Of a stretch of DNA of 64,000 nt, positions 1 to 11,654 are shown piece after piece. Position 1 is the stretch's first letter; each line of letters opens with the position of its first letter. Source of the stretch: Prosopocoilus inquinatus (lineage: Eukaryota; Arthropoda; Insecta; Coleoptera; Lucanidae). The translations under genes and the position numbers were made by a program. Location of the stretch: positions 22,609,001 to 22,673,000 of the forward strand of contig CM069872.1 in the NCBI GenBank assembly GCA_036172665.1. The letters are read 5' to 3'. Below the pieces are notes generated by a model. The model was given only the letters and a program-made list of their open reading frames with translations, was not told the origin of the DNA and did no database searches.

Positions 1-193
1 GTGCATGCTTTTTACATAATCCTGAACATTTAATGGATGGCGTAGTATAACTGGAGGTCAGCACTTATTTTAATTTAAAACGGCAAAAACTGCCCAGATG
101 ACTCGGACTATGAAGGAGTTTAGCAACTTAGATTTAAATGCCTAAGCTTGGAGAAACATACCAGCAGGAAGATAAAAATATGCCCACAGAGAA

Positions 194-636
194 GTGAAAA
201 AGTTACTCTACAATATGTTTCAAATTTTGCATGAAAAGTGGCCTCCTAATGACAGAAAGACAAGAAATATACGAGAACAACAACAAGCACACGTACACGC
301 ACGAACACGCGAACAACGAATTTTTGCTGATATGTGGATTCAATTTCCAATACAAGAAGCAGATGAAATACAAATTAAAGCAGAATATGTTGCACAAATT
401 GTGTTTACTAATAATAGTATTTTATAATTTTTTTTTTGACTTGTAGCTATGTGCGTAAGTTTAATTTTCAGGGCATTATTGACTGCATAGATTGTACTCA
501 CATCTCAATACATCCTCCTCCCGTAGAACATCCAGAGCATCCTGGACTTGCATTTTATAACAGAAAAGATTTCTACAATTTAAATACTCTAATTGCATGT
601 TTCTTAGCTGGTAGGATATGTCTTAACAAACTTTAA
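194..636 (+). pseudogene. PIF/Harbinger transposase relic
   Basis: Two pieces of a DDE transposase of the PIF/Harbinger (DDE_Tnp_4) family. The second piece, from about 472, reads GIIDCIDCTHISIH followed by an NRKDFYNLNT-like stretch. This is the block around the first catalytic Asp and the following NRK motif of the family. The upstream piece ends in WIQFP, which fits the segment that normally precedes it. A pyrimidine-rich tract with an AG acceptor (470-471) separates the pieces, so an intron is possible. The later catalytic Asp and Glu were not found, so this is a fragment without function. It is clearly different from the fuller Harbinger at 17432-20683. Confidence 0.6.
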
Positions 637-973
637 TCAATAACATTTTGTAGATGTAGGAGTATACAGAGCCTTTCAAACATTCGAAAACACACACAGC
701 AACAATTTCATGCGGGAATTTTTAAATTAATAACTACTGCATATTTTCATACTCAAATGTAATATGTAATTCTGGTTGTGGTTTAGAGCCTTGGCCATTT
801 TAAATGAAGCAGCTGGTACTCCAGATTTCTAAATAAGTTCTAAATAATTCTGTGACGTAACATAATTCCCTGTGCAGTGGTTAGAAGCTAGTTCAGCCTG
901 GTAGTAGTTTGAAAAGATTTTTGACTACTGATGTAGTTAGTCGTACCACTCACTTAAAGAATCGAGCTGTAAA
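637..973. other. no gene seen; possible 5' UTR of the following ORF1
   Basis: No convincing coding sequence. The last 120 bases, just before the ATG at 974, probably are the untranslated leader of the non-LTR element whose ORF1 follows. Confidence 0.3.
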
Positions 974-1534
974 ATGACGGGAAAGAATAGGCAACGGAAA
1001 GATAAACGATCGAGTAAGGATGATGATGAGATCTCAGATGATATTGACTCATTAAGCAGTGACGTCGACTCTATCTTGGTAAATAGTATTGTTATAAAAA
1101 TTAACGACAATATATTTGATAAAATATATCAAAAGCTAGATCCTAAATTAGATGCAATATTAACATCTGTCGAGGAGCTGAATAAAACTTTATCTGCTAA
1201 TGATGTGAAGTTTGATGTAATTGATAAAAAACTGGATAGCCTAGAACAGTATACTGAGCACACGAACGAATACACCAATCAAACTGTTTTGGATATTTTT
1301 AATGGCACCATGGGACTTGATATTAAATTAGATGATTTAAATAGGAGTCATCGTGTCGGCATCTACAGAACTAGTCAACCTCGACCTATCATAGTTAAGT
1401 TTGTGTCCCATAGAAGTAAATCCCTTGTCTATAAAGCTGAGAAAACCCTAAAAGGATTACCCATATCTATCAAGGAGAATCTCACGAAGTTCAGACTTAA
1501 AATATTCCAGGAATCAAATCATGGTATTTCGTGA
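974..1534 (+). mobile_element. non-LTR retrotransposon ORF1 (nucleic-acid-binding protein), C-terminally truncated
   Basis: A 186-codon ORF starting at an ATG. The N-terminal 50 residues are acidic and lysine-rich. Residues about 45-105 form a leucine/isoleucine-rich coiled coil. Residues about 115-180 match the ORF1 domain of insect Jockey/CR1-like elements: the LNRSHRVG motif, then RPIIVKFVSH, a KTLKGLPISI stretch and an ENLTKFR motif. Proteins of this kind bind the element RNA as trimers and chaperone reverse transcription. The ORF stops where relatives continue into a WTRDG-like segment, and no endonuclease or reverse transcriptase follows, so the copy is truncated. Whether it belongs to the same family as the ORF2 at 29540-36043 cannot be told from sequence alone. 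Confidence 0.7.
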
Positions 1535-2007
1535 AAACCAAAAATTAATCGTCCGCTCAGTAGGTCATCTGACTCATATTGCTGCTTGATCGAACTATTC
1601 GTGCTAGGCTAATTGTTGCTGTGCGTAGTTTTCTTGCAAGTACTTCTTCTTAATGCGATTATTTATTTTATTTTAGCCGATCAAAGCTGAATGAAAAATT
1701 ACGTAAAATTTAGGATATTAATTGAGTATTCTTCATTTCTTGAATTGCTTATTTTTGTTTCATTTTGTCACAAGAGACTAGCTCCGACGTTGCATAAAAT
1801 AGTCTACTATTTTATAAATGATTTAGTAAATAATAGTATTATACATTTTAACACATCACGCTTTCAATATTTGACACAAAGGTTTTAAGTATGAACTAAA
1901 TTAAAAAAAAAATTGAATCAAGACAGTTCACACAGGTCTGACAGTTTAAACACACTTACTTTATTCTCCTGTTTCAATGCGCACCATATTGTGTTCATGA
2001 ATAAAGA
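1535..2007. other. no gene seen
   Basis: AT-rich sequence. The one ORF here (1691-1888) has no recognisable motif and looks like chance. Confidence 0.4.
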
Positions 2008-2419
2008 GACTATCCATAATTGACTATCGTAACCATACACTTCTTCCCGTGAATATCAAGACTTTTTATGAAATATTCTATTTTGGGAGACAATATTTTA
2101 GAGCCATATTTCATTTGACATCCTGAACACGATGCCATGTTAAAAAACATGTTCCATTTAAAAAAGATGAAAACAATTGAAAATCTCGAAAACCTGATAG
2201 TCATTTGTTTTTCCGAAGGTACCATAAAATGGAGCAGGAAACGTCCTGAAACCAGGGTTGGAAAAAAAACTGTTTTTTTTTAAAAGAACAAAACTTCTGT
2301 TTTTTTTGTTTTAAACCGTTTTTTTTTGTTTAAAATATGTTTAAAATCGACCCTAAATTAAACATGTTTTAAACAAAAAAAAAAGCAGCATTTAAAACAA
2401 CTTTTAAATGTTTAAATTT

Positions 2420-2910
2420 CCCTTACAGCTTACATAAAAAGATATACAGGGAAAGTTTACGGACTTCTCCTTTGTATTTCTGATTCATATTTTGCAGTTA
2501 TAAGTCAACAATTATGATCTATCAAAATATATTTTCAATTTTCGGACACTTCCACTTATACCGGAAGTTGCTGCCAACTTTCTTATTTTAAATGGAACAC
2601 CCCATTTTTTAATGAATTTTTGAAATCTAAAAATATTTAGTGCAACATGTGACCCAACGAAAATTAACCGTTTCCGAGATATTTTCATTTTTCAGACTTG
2701 CAAAACCTTGGTTATAATACTGCCATCTTTGTGCAACAAGAACCATGATGCCCATTTTTGGCCTGTAGTAGGCTACAGTAACATTCTTTCAGATCATGTC
2801 CAGTTTTGCACTTGATTGCTTACAGGCTGGTTGAAAAGTAACTTCTATTCGAACTAATTTCAACTGTTGAAAAGTCATGTCTTTTAAATGAAACGCCTAG
2901 TATATTTTTA
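2420..2910 (+). repeat. dispersed repeat family A, copy 1
   Basis: About 490 bp that recur in inverted orientation at 3683-4160 and in the same orientation at 44625-45045. Diagnostic pieces are ACGGACTTC, an ACCGGAAGTTGCTG segment, ATGGAACACCCCATTTTT and GGCTGGTTGAAAAGTA. One end carries a TACAGGG-like motif. It has no coding capacity. Confidence 0.65.
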
Positions 2911-3682
2911 TACCATGTGACTCAGGATTAAATGTTCTTTCGCCCTGTATTAGCATTATACCTGTGTCTAATAGTTCACTTGTTATCGATAATTTCTTTT
3001 TAATATCTAATTTTTTTTCCATTTTTCGTTGTTGTTTTTAAATAGTGGACTATGAAAACTAGAGAAATTCTAATTTTTGAAATCATTCGTCTCGTAGGAA
3101 TTAAAAAAACACAATTTAATCACTACGAAGAACCAAAAAATAAATATTCAAACACAGACATATTAAAGTTTTTGACGATAAAAAAACGACAATTCAAGAA
3201 GTAAAGAAAATTGTTATATCGAGGAAAATATATTATTACTGATAATAATAATAGCGGATAGCCAGTTAGAGGCAATATTATAACGAACAATTTGTGTATT
3301 ATTTTCAATGTCTTTGATTTATTTATTAGTTTTCATAAAATTTTGTTTTGTAAGTGTAAATTTCTCTTTGTAAATGTGTAAAAAGTCATACCAAGAATTC
3401 TAATACATACGGGATATGTAAATAAAAAATTCAGATGATAGATATGTATTTAAATATTATTTTTCTGTTTTTAAAATTAAATTGAAATTACAGTCAGAAA
3501 TTAATTTAAAACATCTCATTTTGTAAAACTTTCACTATTTAAGAATAACACTAAAAAGTGAAAAAATTGATATGTCAAAAAGAAAATCATGAATAAATAA
3601 GGATAGGTAAGAGGTGGGTATAAGGAATGCTTATACAGTTCGAAAGAACATTTAATTCTAATTCTTATGGTATAAGAATATA

Positions 3683-4160
3683 CTGGGTGTTCCATTTAAA
3701 AAACATGACTTTTCGACAGTTGAAATCAGATTGAATAGAAGTTACTTTTCAACCAGCCCGTAAATAATTTTGTGTAAAATTAGGTTTCTAATGCTACAGG
3801 CCAAAAATTGAAATTGTGGCTTTTGTTACACAAAGATTGCAGCATCATAAACAAGGTACTGCAACGTTGAACTTTTTTTAAAAAATGGAAATACCTCTAA
3901 AACGACTAATTTTTCTTGTATCACATGTTACACAAAATATTTTTAGAATTTCATGAGCATTTCTAAAATGCAATAAAAAATGGGATATTCCATTTAAAAT
4001 AAGGAAGTTGACAGCAAGTTCCGGTACAATCGGAAGTGCCCGAAAATTGGAAATATTATATTTTAATAGATCATTATCGCAAAATATGAAATAGAAATTC
4101 AAAGAGGAAGTCCGTACATTTTTAATGAATGAGTTGCTTGAATCTCCCTGTATATTATTT
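3683..4160 (-). repeat. dispersed repeat family A, copy 2
   Basis: Inverted relative to the copy at 2420-2910. It begins with CTGGGTGTTCCATTTAAAA and contains TTACTTTTCAACCAGCC and GTTCCGGTACAATCGGAAG. A short partial copy (GATGTTCCATTTAAAATAA, then ACTTCCGG) lies at about 4533-4600. Confidence 0.6.
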
Positions 4161-5873
4161 TATTATTTGATTTTTGTGTAAAAAGATGAATTTTAAAATT
4201 CGATCTCTAATTAAAAGAAAGATGAAAAGTTTGTAATGTTAGATTGTGTACCCTTTTAAAATTAATGTATGTACTTTGATAATAATTTAAATCATTTAAG
4301 GCAGAGCTTGATTTACTTAGGATCTACGGTCACGGTGTTTTAAATGATTTTCAAGGAAAGTATGAAGTATTTGGTATAAACATACTGAGAAAAACATTCC
4401 CAATAAAAACTAAAATCAAATACAATCCAAAGAAGTATTTTTTTCAAATTACTTCATCGCATTAGAACTAAAATACATGACTCATGGCTTTCAGTACTGG
4501 AAAACAAAAATTTCACATATGTAGAAACATGTAGGATGTTCCATTTAAAATAACAAAGTTGATATTACTTCCGGCGAAACCAAAAATCCAGTAGGTATAT
4601 GTCTGAAAATTTACATTAAATTTTTGTTTAATTCATCGTTTTCAAATTTTAAACAAACCTTGAAATTCTGGAAGAGCAAATATATGGCCTTGGGACACAC
4701 GGTACAAATTCAATGAAGACAAATGAAACGATAACGTTATAAATAGTTTAAACAGTGACATCCTACGATCACTTTTTTACCTAACATTGCATTAACGTAG
4801 ACAAATTCAAGCCAGTTTGCTACATAATAACTCATTCCGTAGCCCATAGTATGAACAGGGAAGCAGAGGACCCAGTATGTTTGAAAACTTAATGTAATAA
4901 TAAAAGGTTAAATATTGAAAAGGTATTTTAAAATTTTACAATATAAGTATTATTCTAGTGATCAGAAATAATTAATGAATTGATAATAATCAATCTAATG
5001 CAATATAAATTTAGTTCAAATCAGAGCTACAATGTAGTCATCACGTCATCAGCTCAGCCACGCGTTGTCTACAATTATTAAAACAATTGATATGAGAACA
5101 AACTTCTGGTTATACAGTATTACGTTGCAAAAATAAAACACATATATCAAAAGTGTTCTTTTTTAGCTTAAAACTATAAAAATGAATTTAAAACATTAAA
5201 AAGAAACATGTTTAAAACTTAAAAATAAAGTACTTATATCAAAAAAGGTCTTTTTTTGCTTAAGATTACAAAAAATTAATTTAAAACATTAGCAAAAAAA
5301 CATGTTTAAAACATTTTGTTTAAAACAGATATGTTTTTAATTCGGTGTTTTAAACATGTTTTAAACAGTTTGTTTTAAACTTTCCAACCCTGTCCGAAAC
5401 TTTTCTAATTTAAGCTACTTCGTGAAAAATTTCAAATAAAAAAGTTAGTTATTGTAGCCATTTACCGTGAACACCAAGATTTTGTTAGTAAATCATTTGT
5501 AAAATAGTAGGCTTTGGGAGCCGATATTTTGGAGATACAATTAATTTGACGTCCTGAACGTGATGCGATGATAAAAAACCTAACATTCCGTTAAAAAAAT
5601 TGAAAACAATTGAAAATCTTGAAAACCTGATAGTCATTTGTTTTTCCGCAGGTACCATAAAATCGAGAAGGAAAGGTCCTAAAACTTTTCTTTTAAGTTA
5701 CTTCGTAAAACTGCAAATAAGAAAGTTAGCTATTGTAGCGCTTTCCCATAAACACCTTATATAATTCTGGCGGCTTAAGTAAATCTCTTAAAACTTTTTG
5801 TAACTCACGATAAAATGTCATTCTTTTTAAATAAAAAAAATATAATTATTTTAAAAAGAAAATAAGTCAATAC

Positions 5874-6280
5874 CTTAACATAAGTGCTGTCGGTAACCAA
5901 ACGCGCAATACATGCCCTAATATCCTTCTTTCCGGAATAAACATCCCCGGAGAAAATTCCATAGTGAGTTTTTGGGTCATGAGTTTGTCCAATATAGGAA
6001 ACGTTTCCAAGGGTGTCGTATCCCCCTTCAACCGCGTTTTCCGGAACGACACCAAAATAATCCCGCCAGTAATAATCTGAAAATCGCAAGTTTCTCATCT
6101 TTCTGAAAATTGAACGGAATGTTTTAAAATCATACCCGGTTGGTTTGTTTCAGGGATGGCAGGATTACATTCTGAAAACGCACGCTTTAAAAAAAACTAA
6201 AATCAAAAAAATATGATTCGCTCACCTTGTAAAGCCACGCAAGAAGAAATCAAGGCCGATAGAAACGTGACGCTCACCAT
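5874..6280 (-). CDS. secreted DUF3421-like protein, 5' three exons (gene incomplete)
   Basis: Exon 1 (6280-6226) encodes MVSVTFLSALISSCVALQ, a clear signal peptide, and ends in a GT donor. Exon 2 (6171-6136) has only 36 nt. Exon 3 (6076-5874) encodes a DYYWRDYFGVVPENAVEGG stretch followed by YIGQTHD, then ends AAG|GTATTG. The introns are 54 and 59 nt with GT...AG ends, and the phases fit at both junctions, which makes chance unlikely. The GxVPxxAVxGG...YIG pattern resembles the DUF3421 domain, found in many secreted insect proteins of unknown function. About 98 residues are encoded. No exon with the rest of the domain was found downstream, where satellite-like repeats start, so the gene is truncated, or its last exon lies beyond a long intron, or it ends after a short read-through. 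The flanking repeats and transposons may have broken it. Confidence 0.6.
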
Positions 6281-6330
6281 TTTAAAGTAACTATAATGAA
6301 GACGTCTTTCCGTTATTTATATGTTTTTAG
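6281..6330 (-). promoter_or_regulatory. TATA-type promoter of the DUF3421-like gene
   Basis: Read on the - strand, TATAAATA lies at about 6320-6327. It is followed about 25 nt later by a TTCATTATAG initiator-like stretch, and the ATG at 6280 comes some 15 nt after that. The spacing suits a TATA/initiator core promoter with a very short leader. Confidence 0.4.
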
Positions 6331-6849
6331 CGGTTCATTATTTCGAAGTTGACAGATTTGTTAATTATGTTTAGATTACTGCGTGCAAGCAAATTTCTTA
6401 ATTCGGAGGAGTCGTAATTTATTAATGATGTTTACTCAGAAGTCTTGAATGCAATCAAATGTTTATACAGATGCATTTCGTCAGAAGAAAAGTTGTATTT
6501 TAAGAATGTGATTTACAAGCACGTTACATCCTTTTTTTGTTAATGTCTAATTTTTAGGTCGTAACACCAAATGAAAGAAAAGCAATAAAAAAATTAATAA
6601 AAGGCAATCCCAAAATAAAATTAATTGGTCAAATTGACCTGTCATGGTCTACCTGGGTAGTGGAGATGTGTCATTTCCGAACGATCGGTTCCAAATAACG
6701 AACCTTTCTGACAATCGGCAAACTACTGTTGTCGTTCCCAAATGCGCAAAAGTTCGTTCCACTTTCGGGTCAGGGCCGAAACCGGTCAGTTGTCGAAGAA
6801 CTTAAATTTGCTTGATTTTTAATATTGTGATATCAATATATCAATATAA
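6331..6849. other. no gene seen
   Basis: Intergenic sequence between the DUF3421-like gene and the left arm of the large inverted duplication. A somewhat more GC-rich patch lies at about 6640-6800, without a readable ORF. Confidence 0.35.
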
Positions 6850-7408
6850 AACATGCCTAGATGCAAAATTGGTACCAACTTTTTAAACTTTTAAAATAAT
6901 TTTTTAAAAATCTTAAAACTGTGAATAGATTTCAATGAATTAGATGAGTGATTAACCGTTTTTACTGGCTTTCAATGGTGCTAAATTTATTAATCAATTA
7001 CGGAAATTCTGTTGTTGTTATCAACATCAAATACAATATCTTCAGGAATTTTGTATTACAATATCCGGTGTGGTCGAGCTGTCTCCCAAAGCAAGCAGGT
7101 AATTTTTTTCAATGTACGAGTTGTCTCCCGACATAGGTCGAATTGTCTCCCGCGTGCTTGAGGTTGATTTTATGGCCTATTGCATATAATTATAATAATT
7201 CCAAATTAATAATACAAAGTAAGGTGTAAAAAATAATACGAATATTACATATAAACAATTTATTTAAAAAAATAAAAAATATAAACTAAGAAATAATACC
7301 AATGTCGCATATAAACAATATGTTAAAAAACAACATAAAATAAAACAAAATATGTACATATATAAGTAATTTATATAATATTGTAATATTTATCATTAAG
7401 TTTTAGAA

Positions 7409-8811
7409 TTATTTTGTTTTTGATACCTTAAAGTAATGCGAAATTGCTTTAACAAAGTCAATATCTTTAAAGTCGACATTTTGTTGAAGTTCTTTAATTT
7501 TTTCATCCACATAACTTTTCCTTTTTAACACACGGCAGTCATAGATTTTTTTAACTTTGTCACAGCTCCTAATTTTTATGTAGTTGTCGATCTGAAACTG
7601 TAGTAGAACATTTAAAAATTGATTTATGTTTGGATGGGGTGTGTAAAAAGAAGAATTATATTTGGAATGAAATGATTCACACCCGTTCGTTGTCCTTAAT
7701 AGAGAAGACGAATGTTCAGCCCATATATGAGGAGGGAATTTAGAATTCTCATCAATATAATTTTCCACTAAATAATCACAAAATTTTGTTATTTTTTTAC
7801 AGTCTGGCTTAAATGCACAAAGATCCAATGCGAAGCAATCAACAACATTTTGTGGGTGTAAGAAAGGTAAACCAAAAATGTAAGTTAGAAACTTTGTCTT
7901 TTCTGTTTCTTCTGCTTTTTTTATTATATTCGTTCGATAGGCCTAATTCTTGAATCTTCCGATACCAACATTGTGAGAGATGAAAGCGACATCCTTTAAT
8001 AGTAGCTTCTGGAAATGCTTCTGCTATACTTTTGAATACTTGCTTCGAAATCAGCAGTGATTATATTAGGAGATAAAGTGCAATTCAATTTTTCACATTC
8101 ATCTTTAACAAAGTTAAACGTTTTTGTATAGGAAGAAACTAACTTATTTGGCAATAAACAAAATACAAGAGGAATATAATACCCGTTTTTCTGTCCATGT
8201 ATGGTAAAAAGTTGTAAATAATATCTTGGACAGTAATTAAATGTACCGTCTACATAGATATCTGACAGTTCAGACAAAAATCGCAAATTAGTTTCACAAG
8301 AGAAAATTACGATATTACTAACTTCATCATTTTTAATAATAAACATTTCTCCTTTATTAGTTTTAATATTTTCTAATTTTAACAGTTCTTGAAATTCTTC
8401 TCGAGTTTTTGGTAGCTTTAATAATTGTTTAGACCTTGCATGATGCAAATTTTTTCTTGCTCGATTGATATCCATTATTGTAATAGTTTCGGGATCTGAT
8501 TTTTGCAATTCTTTACGAATAAGTTTAATTGGTCGCCCACATATGTCATCTACAGCTGCACGTTTTACAGTATTGCTAAATGTTTGTCTATTCAAAAGTT
8601 CCTCCGAGATTTTATCATGATTATGTTCCAGCACTGATTCAACAATTATATTTTCAACACCTTCAGTTTTCACAAATGCTTTGCACAATGTTTTTCTTGA
8701 AACACATGTCCACATTTTCTTATTTCCCGTCAATTCCTTTTGAAACGAAAACTTGTATCCTTCAATAACTAACAAAAATTTTCCTTTCTCACTTAAAACT
8801 ATCGAACTCAT
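7409..8811 (-). pseudogene. FLYWCH-MULE transposase, two frameshifts
   Basis: The start is placed at the ATG at 8811, just inside an AT-dinucleotide run. Residues about 10-65 form a FLYWCH zinc finger (WTCVSRKTLC ... LEHNHD, the C2H2 pattern). Residues about 175-265 contain the MULE domain (DIYVDGTFNYCPRYYLQLF, IPLVFCLLPNK, ITADFEASIQ). The C-terminal part has WAEHSSSLLRTTNGCESFH, which is typical of these proteins. The frame shifts near 8035 and again near 7920; between those points the correct frame reads on through a GCRFHLSQCWYRK stretch. The transposase would bind the element ends and cut and paste them, but this copy is inactive as it stands. Confidence 0.75.
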
Positions 8812-8813
8812 TA

Positions 8814-8839
8814 TTTTTATATATATATATATATATATA
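8814..8839. repeat. AT-dinucleotide microsatellite
   Basis: An uninterrupted TA run just upstream of the MULE transposase ATG. Confidence 0.8.
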
Positions 8840-9517
8840 CACTCAAACACTAACTATTTACAACAAATATCAATGCAATATCAGTGAATGTTATTCAGAA
8901 ACAAAACAGAAAGTGTACCGTGTCCGTGTAATTGAATTTGAATTCTAACGGATTTGTGTCAAGAGATAACGCGAAACTATAGAGGGTGAAAAGTGGGGTG
9001 ACACTTGCTGGTATTGGTTGAAATTAATTATTCAACGCAATATTGGTCAACGTTTAAATTAAGGGTGTATGGGCAAGATGCGCGGGCGAGCTACATTGCA
9101 AGAAATAGGAAATTCTAAGAAACGTAGGTATAGAAGATGCATGCGGTATGTAAAGCCTAAATAGGTAATTAAGATAAATTTGCATTGCGGGTGTCAGCTT
9201 GGTCTGTCCTTGGGAGACAATTCGGCTATGACCTTTTTACAAGAGCAGGTAATAATTTATATTTGGGAGACAACTCGACCCTGCCCCAATATCTTCGTCA
9301 TTGTTTAGTTTTTATACGATTACTAGATTTAATCGAAATAAGAAACTATCTAAACTATCTTGATTACTACCTTCTTCTTAACGATGAAAACATTTGAAAT
9401 AATTTGCCTCTGCTTACTAGAAATGGTGAACTTTTTTAATTGCCAATTAATATCACAGGTCATAGTTTAAGAGAGATGATATACAGTTTGCAATTTTAAA
9501 GGAGAATGAAGGCGGAA

Positions 9518-9583
9518 AACGTAGTAAGACTTCCTCAATCACTTTTGGTAACCCAAAAGTGATTGAGGAAGTCTTACTACGTT
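9518..9583. repeat. perfect 31-bp palindrome with a 4-nt loop
   Basis: Arms 9518-9548 and 9553-9583 are exact inverted copies around TAAC. The same place in the other arm of the large duplication (about 28185-28245) has only one copy and an unrelated short segment, so the inverted copy arose after the duplication. Confidence 0.85.
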
Positions 9584-11654
9584 CTAACTCCTTGCGGAGA
9601 CATAGTATTTTCGCTACCCAAAATATAATGCTATCCTTTACACAATGTTAGTTTTCAATTACCTGCGCTTGTTCTCATTGAATTTCTATGATATCAGCTT
9701 TGATCAATATGCGGTATGTAGCACCGCCGTCAGAATTTAGAATTTGTATAAAATGCCCGAGAGTACTCATGAAAAGGTCGTACTCAAAAGGAAGATAAAA
9801 TAGGTTATTTTACAGCAACAATAAATTAGCCTTCATTAGAAAATGAATTGTAGAAGACAATACGCAACGAACCAGTTGTTAAATACATAATTAAATAAAA
9901 ATTAGCTTTCATCATTACACTAATTTATCAACTAAAAATTTCTTTGTTTATATTATCACAAGTGTATATAAATATTTAATTGTTTAATTGAATCTTCAAT
10001 ACCAAGTAGACGAGTCTTGGTTTACGTTTCTTGATTAGGTTTGTGTAGAAGATTCACTCGGTTTTGAATATTACTGCTTTTAGCGGGTTATTTTATTTAA
10101 TGATTCTATGTTATTTACTTCTGGCACTAATAAATAATCTAATAGAGAGAAGGATTATTTAAAAAATGAATGACGATGAAAGAAATTTAGGAACATTTTA
10201 GAAAACACTTGACTTGCTCAGAAGTAAGTTTTTATTTAAATCTCTTCGTAATGCCAATATATACTACTTGCTAAATTACTTTTCGCTCATTAATGACGAA
10301 GAAGAGAAAGTATGGAAATCAACGTTTGCCTTGTTGGCTTGCATATTTCTCATGTAGCTCATAATCTTCCGCGACTAGAACCACATTGTGATCACATTAT
10401 TGATAGGCACCGTACACGTATTTAGTTCTCCTTATTGTTAATACCGACTTACAGGATGAAGATTATCTTCCTTAGCTTGACTTCTGAAATCCTCGTGCAC
10501 AGAGATTGTCAAGTTAATAGAGCAGTATCAGTAAGAATTTTCAGAAAATTGCAATAAGAATTTGTAATCTTGTCGTTAACGTTCTTATACGTATGATGTG
10601 AGTTCAAGAATTTTCTTGAGTAGTATCAAGAAATCGATAATCTAAAGTCGCACTTATCTAAAAGTTTTTCAGAAAAATTTATTAGTTCTGACTTATTACA
10701 CTCACAAACCAAAAATTTTGAAAGGGACTTACCTACTTAATTATGATTTGGTTTGTAAATTAAATAGGGTAATGAGTCCCCGATCAAAAGTATCAAGATG
10801 ATAAAAATGTTGTGATTGTGTAAATGTTTATTTAAATATGTTCAAATATTGTCTTCCCTAGTTATTTTGCAGCATAATTTCATTTAGGTTTTTTAAAGCA
10901 CTAAAGCTGAAACTGTCTGTGCAGTTTGAAAATTTTTTATTTGCTCAGTTTTAAGATATTTAAAAAAGATTCAGTATCGGAATTTTATTTATACCAAACT
11001 ATTAGCACGGTCTTGATCAGTGAATGTTAAAATAAATTACTGGAAAAGCGTTTTCTATCAATCTTTTTCAAAAACTACATTTATTAATCATTTATCCACA
11101 ATCATTGCTCTTGGCCTAGTTTGGTATAAATTTATTTTAGTTATTGAATCTTTTCTTTAAGTATCTTAAAAATGAACAAACATATTCATCTCAGAGAGTA
11201 CTTTAAAAAACCTGAATGGAATTTTGCTGTAAAATAATTATTGAAACCAATATTCGAGCACCTTTGAATTAACATGGGATATCCTATGTTGCGTTCATCA
11301 ATGCGACACCCTGTACCAGAAAATTAACTGTCGATAATTTAATGTAGCTTCAGTTTATGTACCAAGTAACATTTTACTAGTACTAATTGAAAAATAGAGA
11401 ATAATAATTTTATCAATTGTAAGCTCAGTTTAACGTTACCTACTCTTTTGTTGTGTGCCGTACGTCGTTACTAGATGTTGTAACTATCGAAATCATATAA
11501 TTAATACTATCTCCGAAAAAAAAACATTAAAATTACTTTTGTACTTGTTGAAACAGGACTATCCCTTTAAAAGAAAAGTGGGTAAAATGTTGTTTTACCA
11601 TCCTCGAATTACTTACTGGGTTAGAAGAAATTTATTCTCAACATGAATATACTA

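Larger units (their letters stand above)
2253..5392. mobile_element. non-autonomous hAT-like element
   Basis: The ends are inverted copies: CAGGGTTGGAAA at the left and TTTCCAACCCTG at the right. They are flanked by 8-bp near-duplications (CCTGAAAC at 2245-2252, TCCGAAAC at 5393-5400; 6 of 8 match). CAGGG ends plus an 8-bp target duplication suggest the hAT superfamily. The subterminal regions are rich in short palindromes built on GTTTAAAC. No transposase is present. The interior carries two copies of another dispersed repeat (2420-2910 and 3683-4160). The insertion splits a tandem repeat unit. Confidence 0.55.
2008..5765. repeat. tandem repeat of about 280 bp, interrupted by a hAT-like element
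   Basis: The block 2008-2252 recurs at about 5440-5685, and the start of a third unit lies at about 5690-5765. All share a GTGAA(C/T)A(C/T)CAAG-like segment, a GAAAACAATTGAAAATCT segment and a CCTGATAGTCATTTG segment. Removing the insertion 2253-5392 makes units one and two contiguous with a period near 280 bp. This is a short diverged satellite-like array of slightly over two units. Confidence 0.6.
7066..9286 (-). mobile_element. Mutator-like element (MULE) with FLYWCH-MULE transposase
   Basis: A 2221-bp element. Its ends are imperfect inverted repeats (CGGTGTGGTCGAG at the left; GGGCAGGGTCGAG when the right end is reverse-complemented). They are flanked by CAATATC duplications at 7059-7065 and 9287-9293. 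The matching site in the other duplication arm (28452-28458) is empty, which fixes the boundaries. Both subterminal regions carry several copies of a (G/A)TTGTCTCCC motif (left near 7080, 7110 and 7140; right near 9210 and 9265), probably transposase-binding sites. The coding strand is -. Confidence 0.75.

Noticed and set aside
974..1534. ORF as a host coiled-coil gene
   Set aside because: The LNRSHRVG and RPIIVKFVSH motifs identify it as a non-LTR ORF1.
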